Assembly: GCA_030528645.1 (NCBI GenBank)
Contig: JAUMYM010000013.1
Location: forward strand, 1-38,820
Length of the DNA: 38,820 nt
Source of the DNA: Erysipelotrichaceae bacterium
Lineage (GTDB): Bacteria > Bacillota_I > Bacilli_A > Erysipelotrichales > Erysipelotrichaceae
Direction of reading: 5' to 3'
Below the pieces are notes generated by a model. The model searched no databases and was not told the origin of the DNA. It saw only the letters and a program-made list of their open reading frames with translations. Positions 25,445-33,461 of the stretch are shown piece after piece. How positions within the stretch are numbered: the first letter of the stretch is position 1; each line of letters starts with the position of its first letter. The translations under genes and the position numbers were made by a program.

Positions 25445-26144
25445 TATTTAAGCATATCAGCTTACCCTCTAATAAACGATATTGAGAAAAATGATCATTC
25501 AATTCTTTTAATGCTTCATCCTCTTTAAACATTTCATATAAATATTTAAGAATAGAATACCCTATTGCTTCACCTTCTTTTTCCTCATATGTAATAGGTA
25601 GTGATAACATACATTCCTGTATCAATAAATCCATTGCCATCTTATGTAATGAGGGATTATGATTTAAATATATATCAAACATTGACTTAGCCTTTTGATA
25701 ACCATCCGATTGGGCAGGTTGTTCCACAAAGCATGGTATAAAAGTATAAGATATATCCTCTATACAGTACGTTACTTCATAATCTACACCTTGCATAATC
25801 AAAGACTCAATTAACAAACTCGCTACAAGTCGATTGGGTTGATGAGTTAAGTAGGTATTAACCATATCTTGATAATGACGTAAGTTTAATTTATCTAATA
25901 CTGTAACAGCCTTTAACTGTTTATCATACGAACTATGAAGATACTCTTCCAACTCTTCATCGGTAAGTGAAAAAGAACGAGGATTCTTTTCAATGGATGC
26001 AGATAATGCTTCTAACTCCTTCTGATAAACAAGAGGAATATAAGGCATGGATAATTCTTCTTTTAATATAGAAGATGCTTCTTGATGTTTATCTTCTTTT
26101 AATAAGGTTTTAATTCTATCAATAATTTCATCATAATAATTCAT
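25434..26144 (-). CDS. Helical repeat-like protein of unknown function upstream of tig
   Basis: A 236-residue cytosolic protein, acidic and mostly helical, with no signal peptide or membrane segment. The opening resembles a TPR-like helical pair (YDEIIDRIKTLLKEDKHQEA at 4-23, then ILKEELSMPYIPLVYQKEL), and the pattern of alternating helices continues to the end. From memory it may belong to a family annotated as DUF3196, found mainly in Mollicutes and relatives; this needs a profile search. The tig promoter starts within its last codons. AAGGGTG lies before ATG 26144. A role linked to the ribosome or chaperones is only a guess from position. Confidence 0.8.
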   Translation of the reverse strand: MNYYDEIIDRIKTLLKEDKHQEASSILKEELSMPYIPLVYQKELEALSASIEKNPRSFSLTDEELEEYLHSSYDKQLKAVTVLDKLNLRHYQDMVNTYLTHQPNRLVASLLIESLIMQGVDYEVTYCIEDISYTFIPCFVEQPAQSDGYQKAKSMFDIYLNHNPSLHKMAMDLLIQECMLSLPITYEEKEGEAIGYSILKYLYEMFKEDEALKELNDHFSQYRLLEGKLICLNIDI

Positions 26145-26159
26145 ATAATCACCCTTAAA

Positions 26160-26188
26160 ATCATACCATATTTATAGTATTAAAAAAG
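26160..26188 (-). promoter_or_regulatory. Candidate promoter for the gene upstream of tig
   Basis: TATGAT (26160-26165) with TG one base before it, an extended -10. The -35 region 17 bases upstream (26183-26188) is only a T run and overlaps the preceding terminator. Confidence 0.35.
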
Positions 26189-26210
26189 AAACAATCTAAT
26201 TTGTTTCTTT
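26182..26210 (-). terminator. Terminator at the end of the 156-residue unknown gene
   Basis: A ten-base-pair perfect stem (26185-26194 with 26201-26210), six-base loop and T-rich tail on the minus strand. The stop codon of the gene lies in the loop and 3' side of the hairpin. Confidence 0.85.
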
Positions 26211-26666
26211 ATGATTACTGTTATTTCTTTCATCCATAACTTTATAAACGGTATATTTTGTTAAATCATAGATATAATCCTTTGGAAATGGAATATCGTT
26301 TTCCAACTTATCAAATATCAGCTCGATACTTTCTAATTCTTTCTTTAGTTGTTCATCGTTTAATGTAATCGCATGACTATAAATAGTATCTAATAATTGA
26401 TAATGGTCTTTTATTGGTAATAGTGTTGGAAATGCTTGTTTGATTGCAGCATAACGATCATTATCTATTTCATATCCATATGTAACACTTTCATCAGTAA
26501 TCCAATATTTACGATTAAACTTTAATAATTTAATAAAAAACAAACTGACATAACTATAATTTACAGATAAATATTGCGGTAACAGTCTCATGGTTTCATA
26601 GTTTGGTTTAAAGCATACAAAGCCTACCAAATCTGTTTTCCTTCCTGATCCAACTATAAAAAACAT
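26196..26666 (-). CDS. Protein of unknown function, monocistronic
   Basis: 156 residues that I do not recognise. The N-terminus (FFIVGSGRKTDLVGFVCF, 2-19) is strand-rich with a cluster of glycines. The middle holds aromatic residues (NYSYVSLFFIKLLKF, 36-50) and the C-terminal third is a likely amphipathic helix with a charged end. No convincing transmembrane helix or signal peptide. It has its own promoter, a strong GGAGGAG ribosome binding site before ATG 26666, and its own terminator, so it is expressed alone between two well-terminated units. Confidence 0.75.
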   Translation of the reverse strand: MFFIVGSGRKTDLVGFVCFKPNYETMRLLPQYLSVNYSYVSLFFIKLLKFNRKYWITDESVTYGYEIDNDRYAAIKQAFPTLLPIKDHYQLLDTIYSHAITLNDEQLKKELESIELIFDKLENDIPFPKDYIYDLTKYTVYKVMDERNNSNHKETN

Positions 26667-26685
26667 ATTTACTCCTCCGAATAAT

Positions 26686-26714
26686 ATTATGACGAAGTTA
26701 TATTAAACATTCAA
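26686..26714 (-). promoter_or_regulatory. Promoter of the 156-residue unknown gene
   Basis: TTGAAT (26709-26714), 17-base spacer and CATAAT (26686-26691), ending about 20 bases before the start codon. Confidence 0.6.
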
Positions 26715-26720
26715 TTTAAT

Positions 26721-26753
26721 AAAAAAGAAACAATGTACTTGCATTGTTTCTTT
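26721..26753 (-). terminator. Terminator after the flavin reductase gene
   Basis: A twelve-base-pair perfect stem (26724-26735 with 26742-26753), six-base loop and T-rich tail on the minus strand. It follows the reductase stop at 26758. Confidence 0.9.
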
Positions 26754-26757
26754 TATT

Positions 26758-28569
26758 TTATTTTGCTTCAGATACGTTTTTATCGCTTGCTGCATTTTTA
26801 CCAGCAATACGTCCAAAGACTAAAATGTCTCCTAAAGCATTACCACCCAAACGATTTGCCCCATGAATACCACCAGTTACTTCACCAGCAGCATATAAGC
26901 CTTGGATTACGTTTCCATTTACATCAATCACTTGTGCTTCTTTATTAATTTTAATACCACCCATTGTATGATGTACTGTAGGAATACGTGGAGCTGCGTA
27001 GAATGGTCCTTGATTGATTGGATCTTTAAATAATGTACGTCCAAATGGATCTTTAATTTCTCCACTTACTGCTTTATTATATTCTTCAATTGCCTTTACA
27101 AGATTATTTGGGTCAACCTTAATTTGAGCAGCTAACTCTTCTAATGTTTCTCCTTTAAATGCACGACCTTCTTTAATCAATGCATTGACTGATTCATTAA
27201 AGTTATTCACTTCATCACCAGTAGGATAATCATGACTATCTAAAATTACCCATAGCAATGAATCCGTTTGTTCCATAAGCGCCGCTGTCATAACATCACG
27301 TCTAGCACCTTCATCTACAAATCGATTTCCTTCTTTATTTACAAAAATACGATTTTCAACCGCTTTTTCAATATTACCACTTAATGAACCTGTTTTTGGA
27401 TCTCCCATTGGCAATAATTGAATATATTCCATACCAACTAATTCCGCATTTACTTCCTTAGCCATTAAGATACCATCTCCGGTAGCACCAGGATGATTTG
27501 TAGATTTAATATTTTCACCTAAATCTTTCCAAATTGTATTGTATTCTTGGCGCATTTGCACATTAGCACCAAAACCACCTGTAGCAATAATTACAGCATT
27601 ATTAGCATTTAATGTAACTTTATTACCCGATTTACCAGTAGCCACAACACCTGTTACACGATTATCTTTTACAATTAATTGTTCTGCTTTTGTTTCTAAT
27701 AAAACTTCAATATTTTCATTAGCATCAATATATTTTTGATATGTATTAAAGAAACCTGTACCAACCGGATCAGAAGGTTTGTGCGCTCTTGGCCATAAAC
27801 CACCTAAAACTGTAAATGTACCTGGTTCAAACTTCATACCTAAGCTTTGTAACCATTCAACGCCATCCCATACATTATCCACATATGTACGAATAAGTTC
27901 TGGATCACCTTTTTTATCTCCACCTTCATAAGTTTGTTGAAAGTGTAATTCTGTAGAGTCTTTATTTGCCTTTGCAGTTTCACTTCCATCATCGACAGCA
28001 TTTAAAGCACCGCCTGACATAATGGTATTTCCACCCACTTTTGGCATCTTTTCAATAACGATAACACTTGCACCTTCTTGATGTGCAGTAACAGCTGCCG
28101 CTAAACCAGCTCCACCTGCACCAATCACAATAACATCCGCTGTTAAAGTTACATCTTCTTCTTTTTTAACAGTATCTTTTACTTGTTTTAATGCTTCTAC
28201 ATCATAACCAGCTTCTTTCAATGCTTCCGCAGCAGCAGCTAAAATAGCGTTACTCGTTACTGTTGCTCCTGAAATAGTATCTACACCTAAACCTTGAATC
28301 GCAACGATTCTTTCAGGAATCGAAGAGATAGCTAAATCACTGATGTTTGGTGTTTCTTGGTGTTCAACGACTTTAATCGTTTTAATTTTTTCACCTTCTA
28401 CCACAGCTTCAAGTTTAAGTGGCCCATTATGTCCATCTACTGTTGCTGTGTAAGTTCCATCCGTTACTTTCTTAGCAACATCTGTTTCTTTTGGCTTATT
28501 ATTACAAGCGACAAGTGAAATTGATAAAAAAGTAACAATTAGAAATGTCAAAATCCTTTTAAGTCTCAT
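26758..28569 (-). CDS. Exported FMN-binding, fumarate-reductase-like flavoprotein (lipoprotein)
   Basis: Predicted extracytoplasmic reductase of 603 residues. It begins with a lipoprotein signal peptide, lipobox LVAC with C22. An FMN_bind domain (about 36-120) carries SGATVTS (100-106), the motif to which ApbE attaches FMN, probably at T105. The FAD domain starts at 144 with GAGGAG (150-155). Fumarate-reductase-type residues are readable: R423 (ARRDVMT), H532/H533 (VHHTMGG) and R572 (ANRLGGN). The QxHPT segment of fumarate reductases reads QLLPMGD here (383-389), so the acceptor may be urocanate or another enoate. Controlled by a MerR-type promoter; the regulator gene is directly upstream. 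No ApbE gene is in the window. Confidence 0.92.
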   Translation of the reverse strand: MRLKRILTFLIVTFLSISLVACNNKPKETDVAKKVTDGTYTATVDGHNGPLKLEAVVEGEKIKTIKVVEHQETPNISDLAISSIPERIVAIQGLGVDTISGATVTSNAILAAAAEALKEAGYDVEALKQVKDTVKKEEDVTLTADVIVIGAGGAGLAAAVTAHQEGASVIVIEKMPKVGGNTIMSGGALNAVDDGSETAKANKDSTELHFQQTYEGGDKKGDPELIRTYVDNVWDGVEWLQSLGMKFEPGTFTVLGGLWPRAHKPSDPVGTGFFNTYQKYIDANENIEVLLETKAEQLIVKDNRVTGVVATGKSGNKVTLNANNAVIIATGGFGANVQMRQEYNTIWKDLGENIKSTNHPGATGDGILMAKEVNAELVGMEYIQLLPMGDPKTGSLSGNIEKAVENRIFVNKEGNRFVDEGARRDVMTAALMEQTDSLLWVILDSHDYPTGDEVNNFNESVNALIKEGRAFKGETLEELAAQIKVDPNNLVKAIEEYNKAVSGEIKDPFGRTLFKDPINQGPFYAAPRIPTVHHTMGGIKINKEAQVIDVNGNVIQGLYAAGEVTGGIHGANRLGGNALGDILVFGRIAGKNAASDKNVSEAK

Positions 28570-28589
28570 AATTTTTTCCTCCTAATAAG

Positions 28590-28620
28590 ATTATAAAGAT
28601 TAGAGTAACACTAAGGTCAA
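28590..28620 (-). promoter_or_regulatory. MerR-type promoter of the flavin reductase gene
   Basis: TTGACC (28615-28620) and TATAAT (28590-28595) are separated by 19 bases, longer than the 16-17 of the other promoters in this window and typical of promoters activated by MerR-family proteins through DNA untwisting. A palindrome fills the spacer. AGGAGG follows before ATG 28569. Confidence 0.8.
28600..28614. promoter_or_regulatory. Probable MerR operator palindrome
   Basis: Fifteen bases TTAGAGTAACACTAA with symmetric half-sites TTAGnGT and ACnCTAA (six of seven pairs match). It is placed inside the 19-base spacer, where MerR proteins bind. Its form resembles operators of the AdhR/NmlR type of MerR regulators. 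Confidence 0.7.
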
Positions 28621-28631
28621 GTAAATTTTTA

Positions 28632-29438
28632 CTATGTTAATTTTAAGAGTAAATAATGATAATTTAAATAATGGTCGTTATGGGCAATTGAATGCACAAT
28701 ACTACTATAACAATCTAAATGTGAGCTAATACCATGTTTTTTTAGATAATCCTGTAAACGATGAAACGAATCAAAACCAAATGGATCTCGATTTTTCTTT
28801 TCATAAATGGTAATTAAATATTTTCCTTTTGGTATCATCTGAAATTGTGTGACATCTAAATTCAACTTTAATGCATGTTGATAATTTATATTTAAACCGA
28901 AATGATATTCTAACTCTCCTTCTTTTAAATCGACAATCGGACTTGGTATTCTACTAACCCATTGTACAAGTGGAGAATACTTTAATACTTCATTTCTTAA
29001 GTGAATTAAGTGTTCATTTTGTTCAATGATTTCTTGATTTGAAAATTCTAAACGAAGAATATCATCCAATTCAATTTCAATTACCTCATCTTTTAATCTA
29101 TCAAAAATTGAAAAGAAACGATTAAATTCATCTATTTTCTCAAGACATAATTGTTTAAATAAAATCTCTTTTGCAATCACTTCTTTTTGTAAGTTAAGTT
29201 TTTCAATTAATTCATCACTCTTAGAATTCTTTAAGATTTTAATCGTTTCATTTAACGAAAATCCTAAATCTGTATACATGCAAGCTAAATTAAAACGTCT
29301 AGTATCTAACACTGAATAATAGCGATACCCATTTTGTGTATCACTAACCGGACTAATAATATCTAGTTTTTGATAATAGCGTAGCTTATGAGTTGTAGTT
29401 CCTAGTAAATTTGCCATTTGCTTAATTGAATAACGCAT
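28632..29438 (-). CDS. MerR-family transcriptional regulator
   Basis: 268 residues. The N-terminal winged helix-turn-helix (1-70) shows the MerR pattern SIKQMANLLG (4-13), LRYYQKLDII (19-28) and GYRYYS (37-42). A coiled-coil dimerisation helix runs from about 75 to 125. The C-terminal half (about 150-268) is strand-rich like GyrI/BmrR-type effector domains, so it may sense a small molecule. It lacks the cysteine pattern of metal sensors. GAGGGA lies before ATG 29438. It sits 12 bases after the antiporter gene and directly before the reductase gene, whose promoter has the matching 19-base spacer and palindrome; the reductase is the likely target. Confidence 0.9.
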   Translation of the reverse strand: MRYSIKQMANLLGTTTHKLRYYQKLDIISPVSDTQNGYRYYSVLDTRRFNLACMYTDLGFSLNETIKILKNSKSDELIEKLNLQKEVIAKEILFKQLCLEKIDEFNRFFSIFDRLKDEVIEIELDDILRLEFSNQEIIEQNEHLIHLRNEVLKYSPLVQWVSRIPSPIVDLKEGELEYHFGLNINYQHALKLNLDVTQFQMIPKGKYLITIYEKKNRDPFGFDSFHRLQDYLKKHGISSHLDCYSSIVHSIAHNDHYLNYHYLLLKLT

Positions 29439-29450
29439 ACAAATCCCTCT

Positions 29451-31046
29451 TTAGTCTTTCATAATAACAATATCATCTTCCATAATCATCGTTTTACCAT
29501 TGGGTATTACCAATTTATCATCACGAATAATAAAGATAACCAGTTGATTCTTTTTAAATAAAATTTCAGATAACGTTTTATTTACCCAACGATGCTCTCT
29601 ATCTATAATTACTTCTTCTAAATGGATTGGTTTGGTATTAGTAACAACTTTTGTCACTAATATTACTATATCATTTACTTCTATTTTAAAATTTCCATCC
29701 GGCGTAATTTCTTCATTGTTACGATTAACACTAACTAATAACGTATCCATAGGCAGGATAATATCTTTAACCAATTGATTTTTCCAACTATGATTTTCTT
29801 TGATTTTAATTGGAATCGATTGTACCGGTAATTCTTCAACATAATCATTAAATGTTTTTAAAACATCACTACTATCATCAAGCATATGATATTTTTTGCT
29901 AGCGTACGGTAAAATCATACCTTGAATCAAAATAGAATACAAAACAATTAAAAAGACAATATTAAATAAAAACTGAGTATTAAATGTTGTACTAACCGCA
30001 ATCATGATTGCAAATACAATCGAAGATGCTCCTTTTAAACCAGCAAGTGAGATGATAAACATTTGATTCCAATGCAATTGAAATCTATGTATTAATAACC
30101 ATACAATAATTGGTCGAGCAAAAAAAGTTAAAAAAAGAAAAATGAAAAATGAACTATATAATACACTACCTAAGCTAGATGGTGTTGCTAATAAACCAAT
30201 CATAAAAAAAGTTAGCATCTGCATTAAAGCGGTAATACCATCAAAGAAATTAACCAGAATTTTTTTATTGGGTAACATTTGATTCCCTAACAATAGACCC
30301 ATCAAATATACACTTAAATAGCCATTTCCTTGTACATACAACGGTAATACATAGGCAATTAATACCATGGCAAAAACAAAAATAGTATCAAAGCCATCGC
30401 TGATAAATTCAACATGATTTAAAATATATTTTGTTAAATAAGCAAAAACAACACCTAAAATACATCCAAATATCAGTTGTAAGCCCAACAACTTTACTAT
30501 ATCAAATAATTTAAAAGTACTGTATTGTGCAATATTCAAAATTAAAATGGTAATTAAATAGGCAAATGGATCATTACTACCACTTTCTAACTCAAGTAAA
30601 GATGCTGTATTATATTTTAAATTTAATTTACGTTGCTTTAAAATAGCAAAAACGGAAGCTGCATCGGTAGAACTGATAGCAGCTCCAATCGCATAGCTTA
30701 ATAAGCGATCCATGTTTAAAACATACTCACAAAATGCACCTACAAACAACGCTGTAAAAACAACACCTAACGTTGAAAGCAGAACTGATTGTTTTACGAC
30801 CGGTTTCGCCATCTTCCAATTCGTATTAAATCCACCATAAAAAATAATAAAAATAAGGGCTATTGAAGATAGCTCTTTCACTAACTTATAATTTTCAAAC
30901 TGTATTTTAAAAATACCATCACTACCAAATAATAAACCCAAACTAATAAAAATAATTAACGTTGGTAAGCCTGATTTTTTTGATAGTTTTGAAAAAGCCA
31001 AACAAGCAATAATTATAAAAGCAAAAACTAAAATATACAGTTCCAT
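29451..31046 (-). CDS. CPA1-family cation/proton antiporter with two TrkA_C domains (NhaP2/CvrA-like)
   Basis: Membrane antiporter exchanging potassium or sodium for protons, 531 residues. About twelve membrane segments span 1-385. The CPA1 ion-site motifs are STDAAS (126-131) and ESGSNDP (154-160). Two TrkA_C-like cytosolic domains follow (about 405-465 and 475-531), the second a divergent copy; such domains bind nucleotides, cyclic di-AMP in several Firmicutes. AAAAGGAG precedes ATG 31046. Upstream a TATAAT (31100-31105) is present but without a recognisable -35. The merR gene follows 12 bases later, so they may be cotranscribed. Together with ktrAB it can balance cell potassium. Confidence 0.9.
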   Translation of the reverse strand: MELYILVFAFIIIACLAFSKLSKKSGLPTLIIFISLGLLFGSDGIFKIQFENYKLVKELSSIALIFIIFYGGFNTNWKMAKPVVKQSVLLSTLGVVFTALFVGAFCEYVLNMDRLLSYAIGAAISSTDAASVFAILKQRKLNLKYNTASLLELESGSNDPFAYLITILILNIAQYSTFKLFDIVKLLGLQLIFGCILGVVFAYLTKYILNHVEFISDGFDTIFVFAMVLIAYVLPLYVQGNGYLSVYLMGLLLGNQMLPNKKILVNFFDGITALMQMLTFFMIGLLATPSSLGSVLYSSFFIFLFLTFFARPIIVWLLIHRFQLHWNQMFIISLAGLKGASSIVFAIMIAVSTTFNTQFLFNIVFLIVLYSILIQGMILPYASKKYHMLDDSSDVLKTFNDYVEELPVQSIPIKIKENHSWKNQLVKDIILPMDTLLVSVNRNNEEITPDGNFKIEVNDIVILVTKVVTNTKPIHLEEVIIDREHRWVNKTLSEILFKKNQLVIFIIRDDKLVIPNGKTMIMEDDIVIMKD

Positions 31047-31143
31047 GATTAGCTCCTTTTCACTATAAATGATCTCAAATGAATAAAATACGTATATCCA
31101 TTATACCTTTTTTTACTGCCATTTCCTATAGATAAAATAGATA

Positions 31144-31638
31144 TTACTTCTCTTTTTTTAATGGAAACCAAGGTATACAACGATTTACATGTTTGGAATA
31201 AGAAAGATATTCATTTGGGTATCGTTGAAGCAACCATTTTTCTTCTGTATTGATTAATAACAAAGATAGAATTAGCCAATGAATAACAAGGAGTGGAAAT
31301 AACATAATATTTCCATTTATAAGTAATATAGCAAAATGTACAAGCAAAAAAGAACTATAAATTGGATGACGCACATAACTATATGCACCGGTTGTAACCA
31401 ATTGGTTTTGTTTAATTTTACTACTAATTCGATTAAAAAAGACAGCTGATATCCATAAAACAATGGCTAAGATGATGAATATAAGTGAAAATATTTTAAA
31501 TAATAAACTGAAGGATGGTAGATAATAGATAAACGATTTACTATTTGTATAATAAATACTAAAAAACGTCAAAGAAAAACTAAATAGAATATAATATGGA
31601 CCCACACCAAAAAGAGGTAAATTACCTTTAGTTTTCAT
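31144..31638 (-). CDS. ICMT/PEMT-like membrane methyltransferase
   Basis: 164 residues with about four to five membrane helices. The C-terminal half carries the isoprenylcysteine-methyltransferase-like pattern: TTGAYSYVRHPIYSS (about 81-95), then NTEEKWLLQRYPNEYLSYSK (130-149) and RCIPWF (152-157), the segments that bind S-adenosylmethionine in this superfamily. The substrate in bacteria is mostly unknown; phospholipid or isoprenoid-linked molecules are possible. It overlaps the ADP-ribosylglycohydrolase gene by 11 bases and has only a weak ribosome binding site, which suggests translational coupling. Confidence 0.85.
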   Translation of the reverse strand: MKTKGNLPLFGVGPYYILFSFSLTFFSIYYTNSKSFIYYLPSFSLLFKIFSLIFIILAIVLWISAVFFNRISSKIKQNQLVTTGAYSYVRHPIYSSFLLVHFAILLINGNIMLFPLLVIHWLILSLLLINTEEKWLLQRYPNEYLSYSKHVNRCIPWFPLKKEK

Positions 31639-32446
31639 TATGCAGTTCTTCTTTCTTAACTAAGATATAAGTATCTATAAATTCAAAAATAATTTGACGT
31701 AAAAAATCATCTAGATACAACAATCCTTGATCTTTCATTTCTTGTGGTATTCCATAATATGCTTCCGCTACACTTCCAGCAATTGCAGCCACCGTATCAC
31801 TATCTCCACCGATGGAAATTGCATTACGTATTGTATCTTCATAACTATTTGATTCAAAGAAAGCCATTAACGCTTGTGGAACTGTATCTTGACATGTTTC
31901 ATTAAATTTATAAGTAGCACGTATCGAATCTAATGTAAACTCCATTGGATAGTAGTGGGTATGAATATAATCTTTTATATCTGACATCGAAGAACCATTT
32001 TTAGCCATGTATATTGCAACTGCAACCGCTTCTGCACCTTTAATTCCTTCTTGATGATTATGAGTAACTGCTGTTACCTTATAGGATAATTCTTTAACTT
32101 CTTTCAAACTTTTTGCAACATACGCCACAGAACTAATACGCATTGCAGCACCATTTCCATAACTATGATATGGTTTGGGATGGCTTTGCATTAGCCATTG
32201 TGCAAAATAACCACCGTAACCACCATACGGATAGCTTCTTCCTATTTTTTGCATCCAATAAACTGTTTTATCTTCTAAATCCCTATAATCTTCTTTAGAC
32301 GTTAAAAATGCTTTAGCAATCGCAATGGTCATTAAGCTATCATCTGTAAAGAAACAATTAGAATGAAAAAAAGTAAAATCTTTCTTTTTATAATTATGAA
32401 ATTCAAATCTTGAACCAACAATATCTCCAATAATTGCACCTAACAT
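31628..32446 (-). CDS. ADP-ribosylglycohydrolase (DraG/ARH family)
   Basis: 272-residue enzyme of the family that removes ADP-ribose from proteins or small molecules using a two-magnesium centre. The metal-binding residues are clear: T34-D35-D36 (FFTDDS) and GGDSDT at 213-218 with D215, D217 and T218. SYGNGAAMR (95-103) is the conserved substrate loop. AAAAGGAGAG precedes ATG 32446. Its promoter overlaps the terminator of the preceding gene, and the methyltransferase gene follows with overlap. No ADP-ribosyltransferase is seen in the window, so the target is unknown. Confidence 0.92.
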   Translation of the reverse strand: MLGAIIGDIVGSRFEFHNYKKKDFTFFHSNCFFTDDSLMTIAIAKAFLTSKEDYRDLEDKTVYWMQKIGRSYPYGGYGGYFAQWLMQSHPKPYHSYGNGAAMRISSVAYVAKSLKEVKELSYKVTAVTHNHQEGIKGAEAVAVAIYMAKNGSSMSDIKDYIHTHYYPMEFTLDSIRATYKFNETCQDTVPQALMAFFESNSYEDTIRNAISIGGDSDTVAAIAGSVAEAYYGIPQEMKDQGLLYLDDFLRQIIFEFIDTYILVKKEELHNEN

Positions 32447-32471
32447 ACTACTCTCCTTTTACCATACCTTT

Positions 32472-32500
32472 ATTGTATATAAAAACATGTTTGCTGACAA
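32472..32500 (-). promoter_or_regulatory. Promoter of the ADP-ribosylglycohydrolase gene
   Basis: TTGTCA (32495-32500), 17-base spacer and TACAAT (32472-32477). The -35 is built from the loop and 3' arm of the upstream terminator hairpin. Confidence 0.6.
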
Positions 32501-32509
32501 ACATGTTTT
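32479..32509 (-). terminator. Terminator after the CBM9-like lipoprotein
   Basis: A twelve-base-pair perfect stem (32482-32493 with 32498-32509), four-base loop and T run on the minus strand, 16 bases after the lipoprotein stop. Confidence 0.88.
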
Positions 32510-32524
32510 ATGATTCCTACATTA

Positions 32525-33331
32525 TTATTTTAAGCCTAAAAATCTAAATTGACCAAATGCACTATCTACATGGAAATCAGGAACTTCTGTTTTAGGATCT
32601 ACCCATGAAATCCATTGCATAATCAATTCATCATTATTCTTTGTAAACTCTGCTCTAAATACACCTACACGTATCATTTGATCTTCTGAGAATAAATTTA
32701 AAGCCTTTAAAGTCGCTAATGGGATATAACCTTCTACAATGTATCCATCCTCAACGATAGTAGCAGCATTTTTAGCCCCTTCAAAGTTAAATTTTGAATC
32801 AAACTCACGATAATACTTAATCGAATAATCATGAGCTCTTCCTAATGGATCTACTTCTGTTGCATAGTATAGAGGAATCTTATATTCTACCGGTTTATCG
32901 ACTGAACCACTTGCAAAGAATAATTCTACACGATCTTCATTATCGACCGTACTTTCATCCTCTTTCCATTGTTCTTCTGATACAACAGCTTGATCTTTTA
33001 CTACAAAACTAAAGTAAAAGTTTGTATTATCATGATATGCTTTAAATTCAGTAAATGGAGCTTCTACTTTTTCCCATGGATACAAGAAACTTCCTGAAAT
33101 AGCTCCTAAAGGTTTCCACACTTCTTCCTCTAAAACACCATCAATGGTAGCAGCAACTTCACGATAATTAACATCATAATTGCTTGTACTTAGCTGTGCT
33201 TGACTAACGGTCTTAACAGTTACTTCATTATTATTTGATGTTGTAGAAGGTTGTGTGGAAGTTGTATTGTTTACAGATGGAGTGGCACAAGAAACTAGTA
33301 GAAAAGCAGCGATTAGAACAAATAGTTTCAT
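32525..33331 (-). CDS. Lipoprotein with CBM9-like domain
   Basis: Predicted surface lipoprotein of 268 residues from ATG 33331. This start gives a clean lipoprotein signal peptide with lipobox LVSC (C15); an in-frame TTG at 33364 would add eleven charged residues ahead of it. After a serine/threonine/asparagine-rich linker (about 18-40), residues 55-265 resemble a family 9 carbohydrate-binding module: ATIDGVLEEEVW opens it, with FYFSFVVKDQ, a VELFFA strand and a GYIVEGYIPL strand later. Such modules bind sugars or are domains of unknown ligand in lipoproteins. The ribosome binding site AAAGGA is about 12 bases from the ATG, a long distance. Ligand unknown. Confidence 0.82.
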   Translation of the reverse strand: MKLFVLIAAFLLVSCATPSVNNTTSTQPSTTSNNNEVTVKTVSQAQLSTSNYDVNYREVAATIDGVLEEEVWKPLGAISGSFLYPWEKVEAPFTEFKAYHDNTNFYFSFVVKDQAVVSEEQWKEDESTVDNEDRVELFFASGSVDKPVEYKIPLYYATEVDPLGRAHDYSIKYYREFDSKFNFEGAKNAATIVEDGYIVEGYIPLATLKALNLFSEDQMIRVGVFRAEFTKNNDELIMQWISWVDPKTEVPDFHVDSAFGQFRFLGLK

Positions 33332-33383
33332 ATAAAATCTTTTCCTTTCTGATTCATATTCCAAATAGTAAGTATTCTTTTAA

Positions 33384-33389
33384 CCTCCT
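33384..33389 (-). other. Strong Shine-Dalgarno sequence without a start codon
   Basis: AAAGGAGG on the minus strand, stronger than the site used for the lipoprotein gene, has no ATG, GTG or TTG at a normal distance; the nearest in-frame start is TTG 33364, 19 bases away. It may mark an RNA structure, a very short lost leader peptide or chance. Confidence 0.35.
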
Positions 33390-33461
33390 TTCTTTATTAA
33401 ACTTACTATACATGATACTTAAAACAATACTTATCTTAATTTCAGTGTAAAACAAGCTAAT

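Noticed and set aside
26182-26753. Two similar hairpins with AAAGAAACAA arms flank the 156-residue gene and look like inverted repeats of a small mobile element.
   Set aside because: Each has its own loop, T tail and normal position after a gene; loops and flanks differ and there are no target duplications, so they are ordinary terminators.
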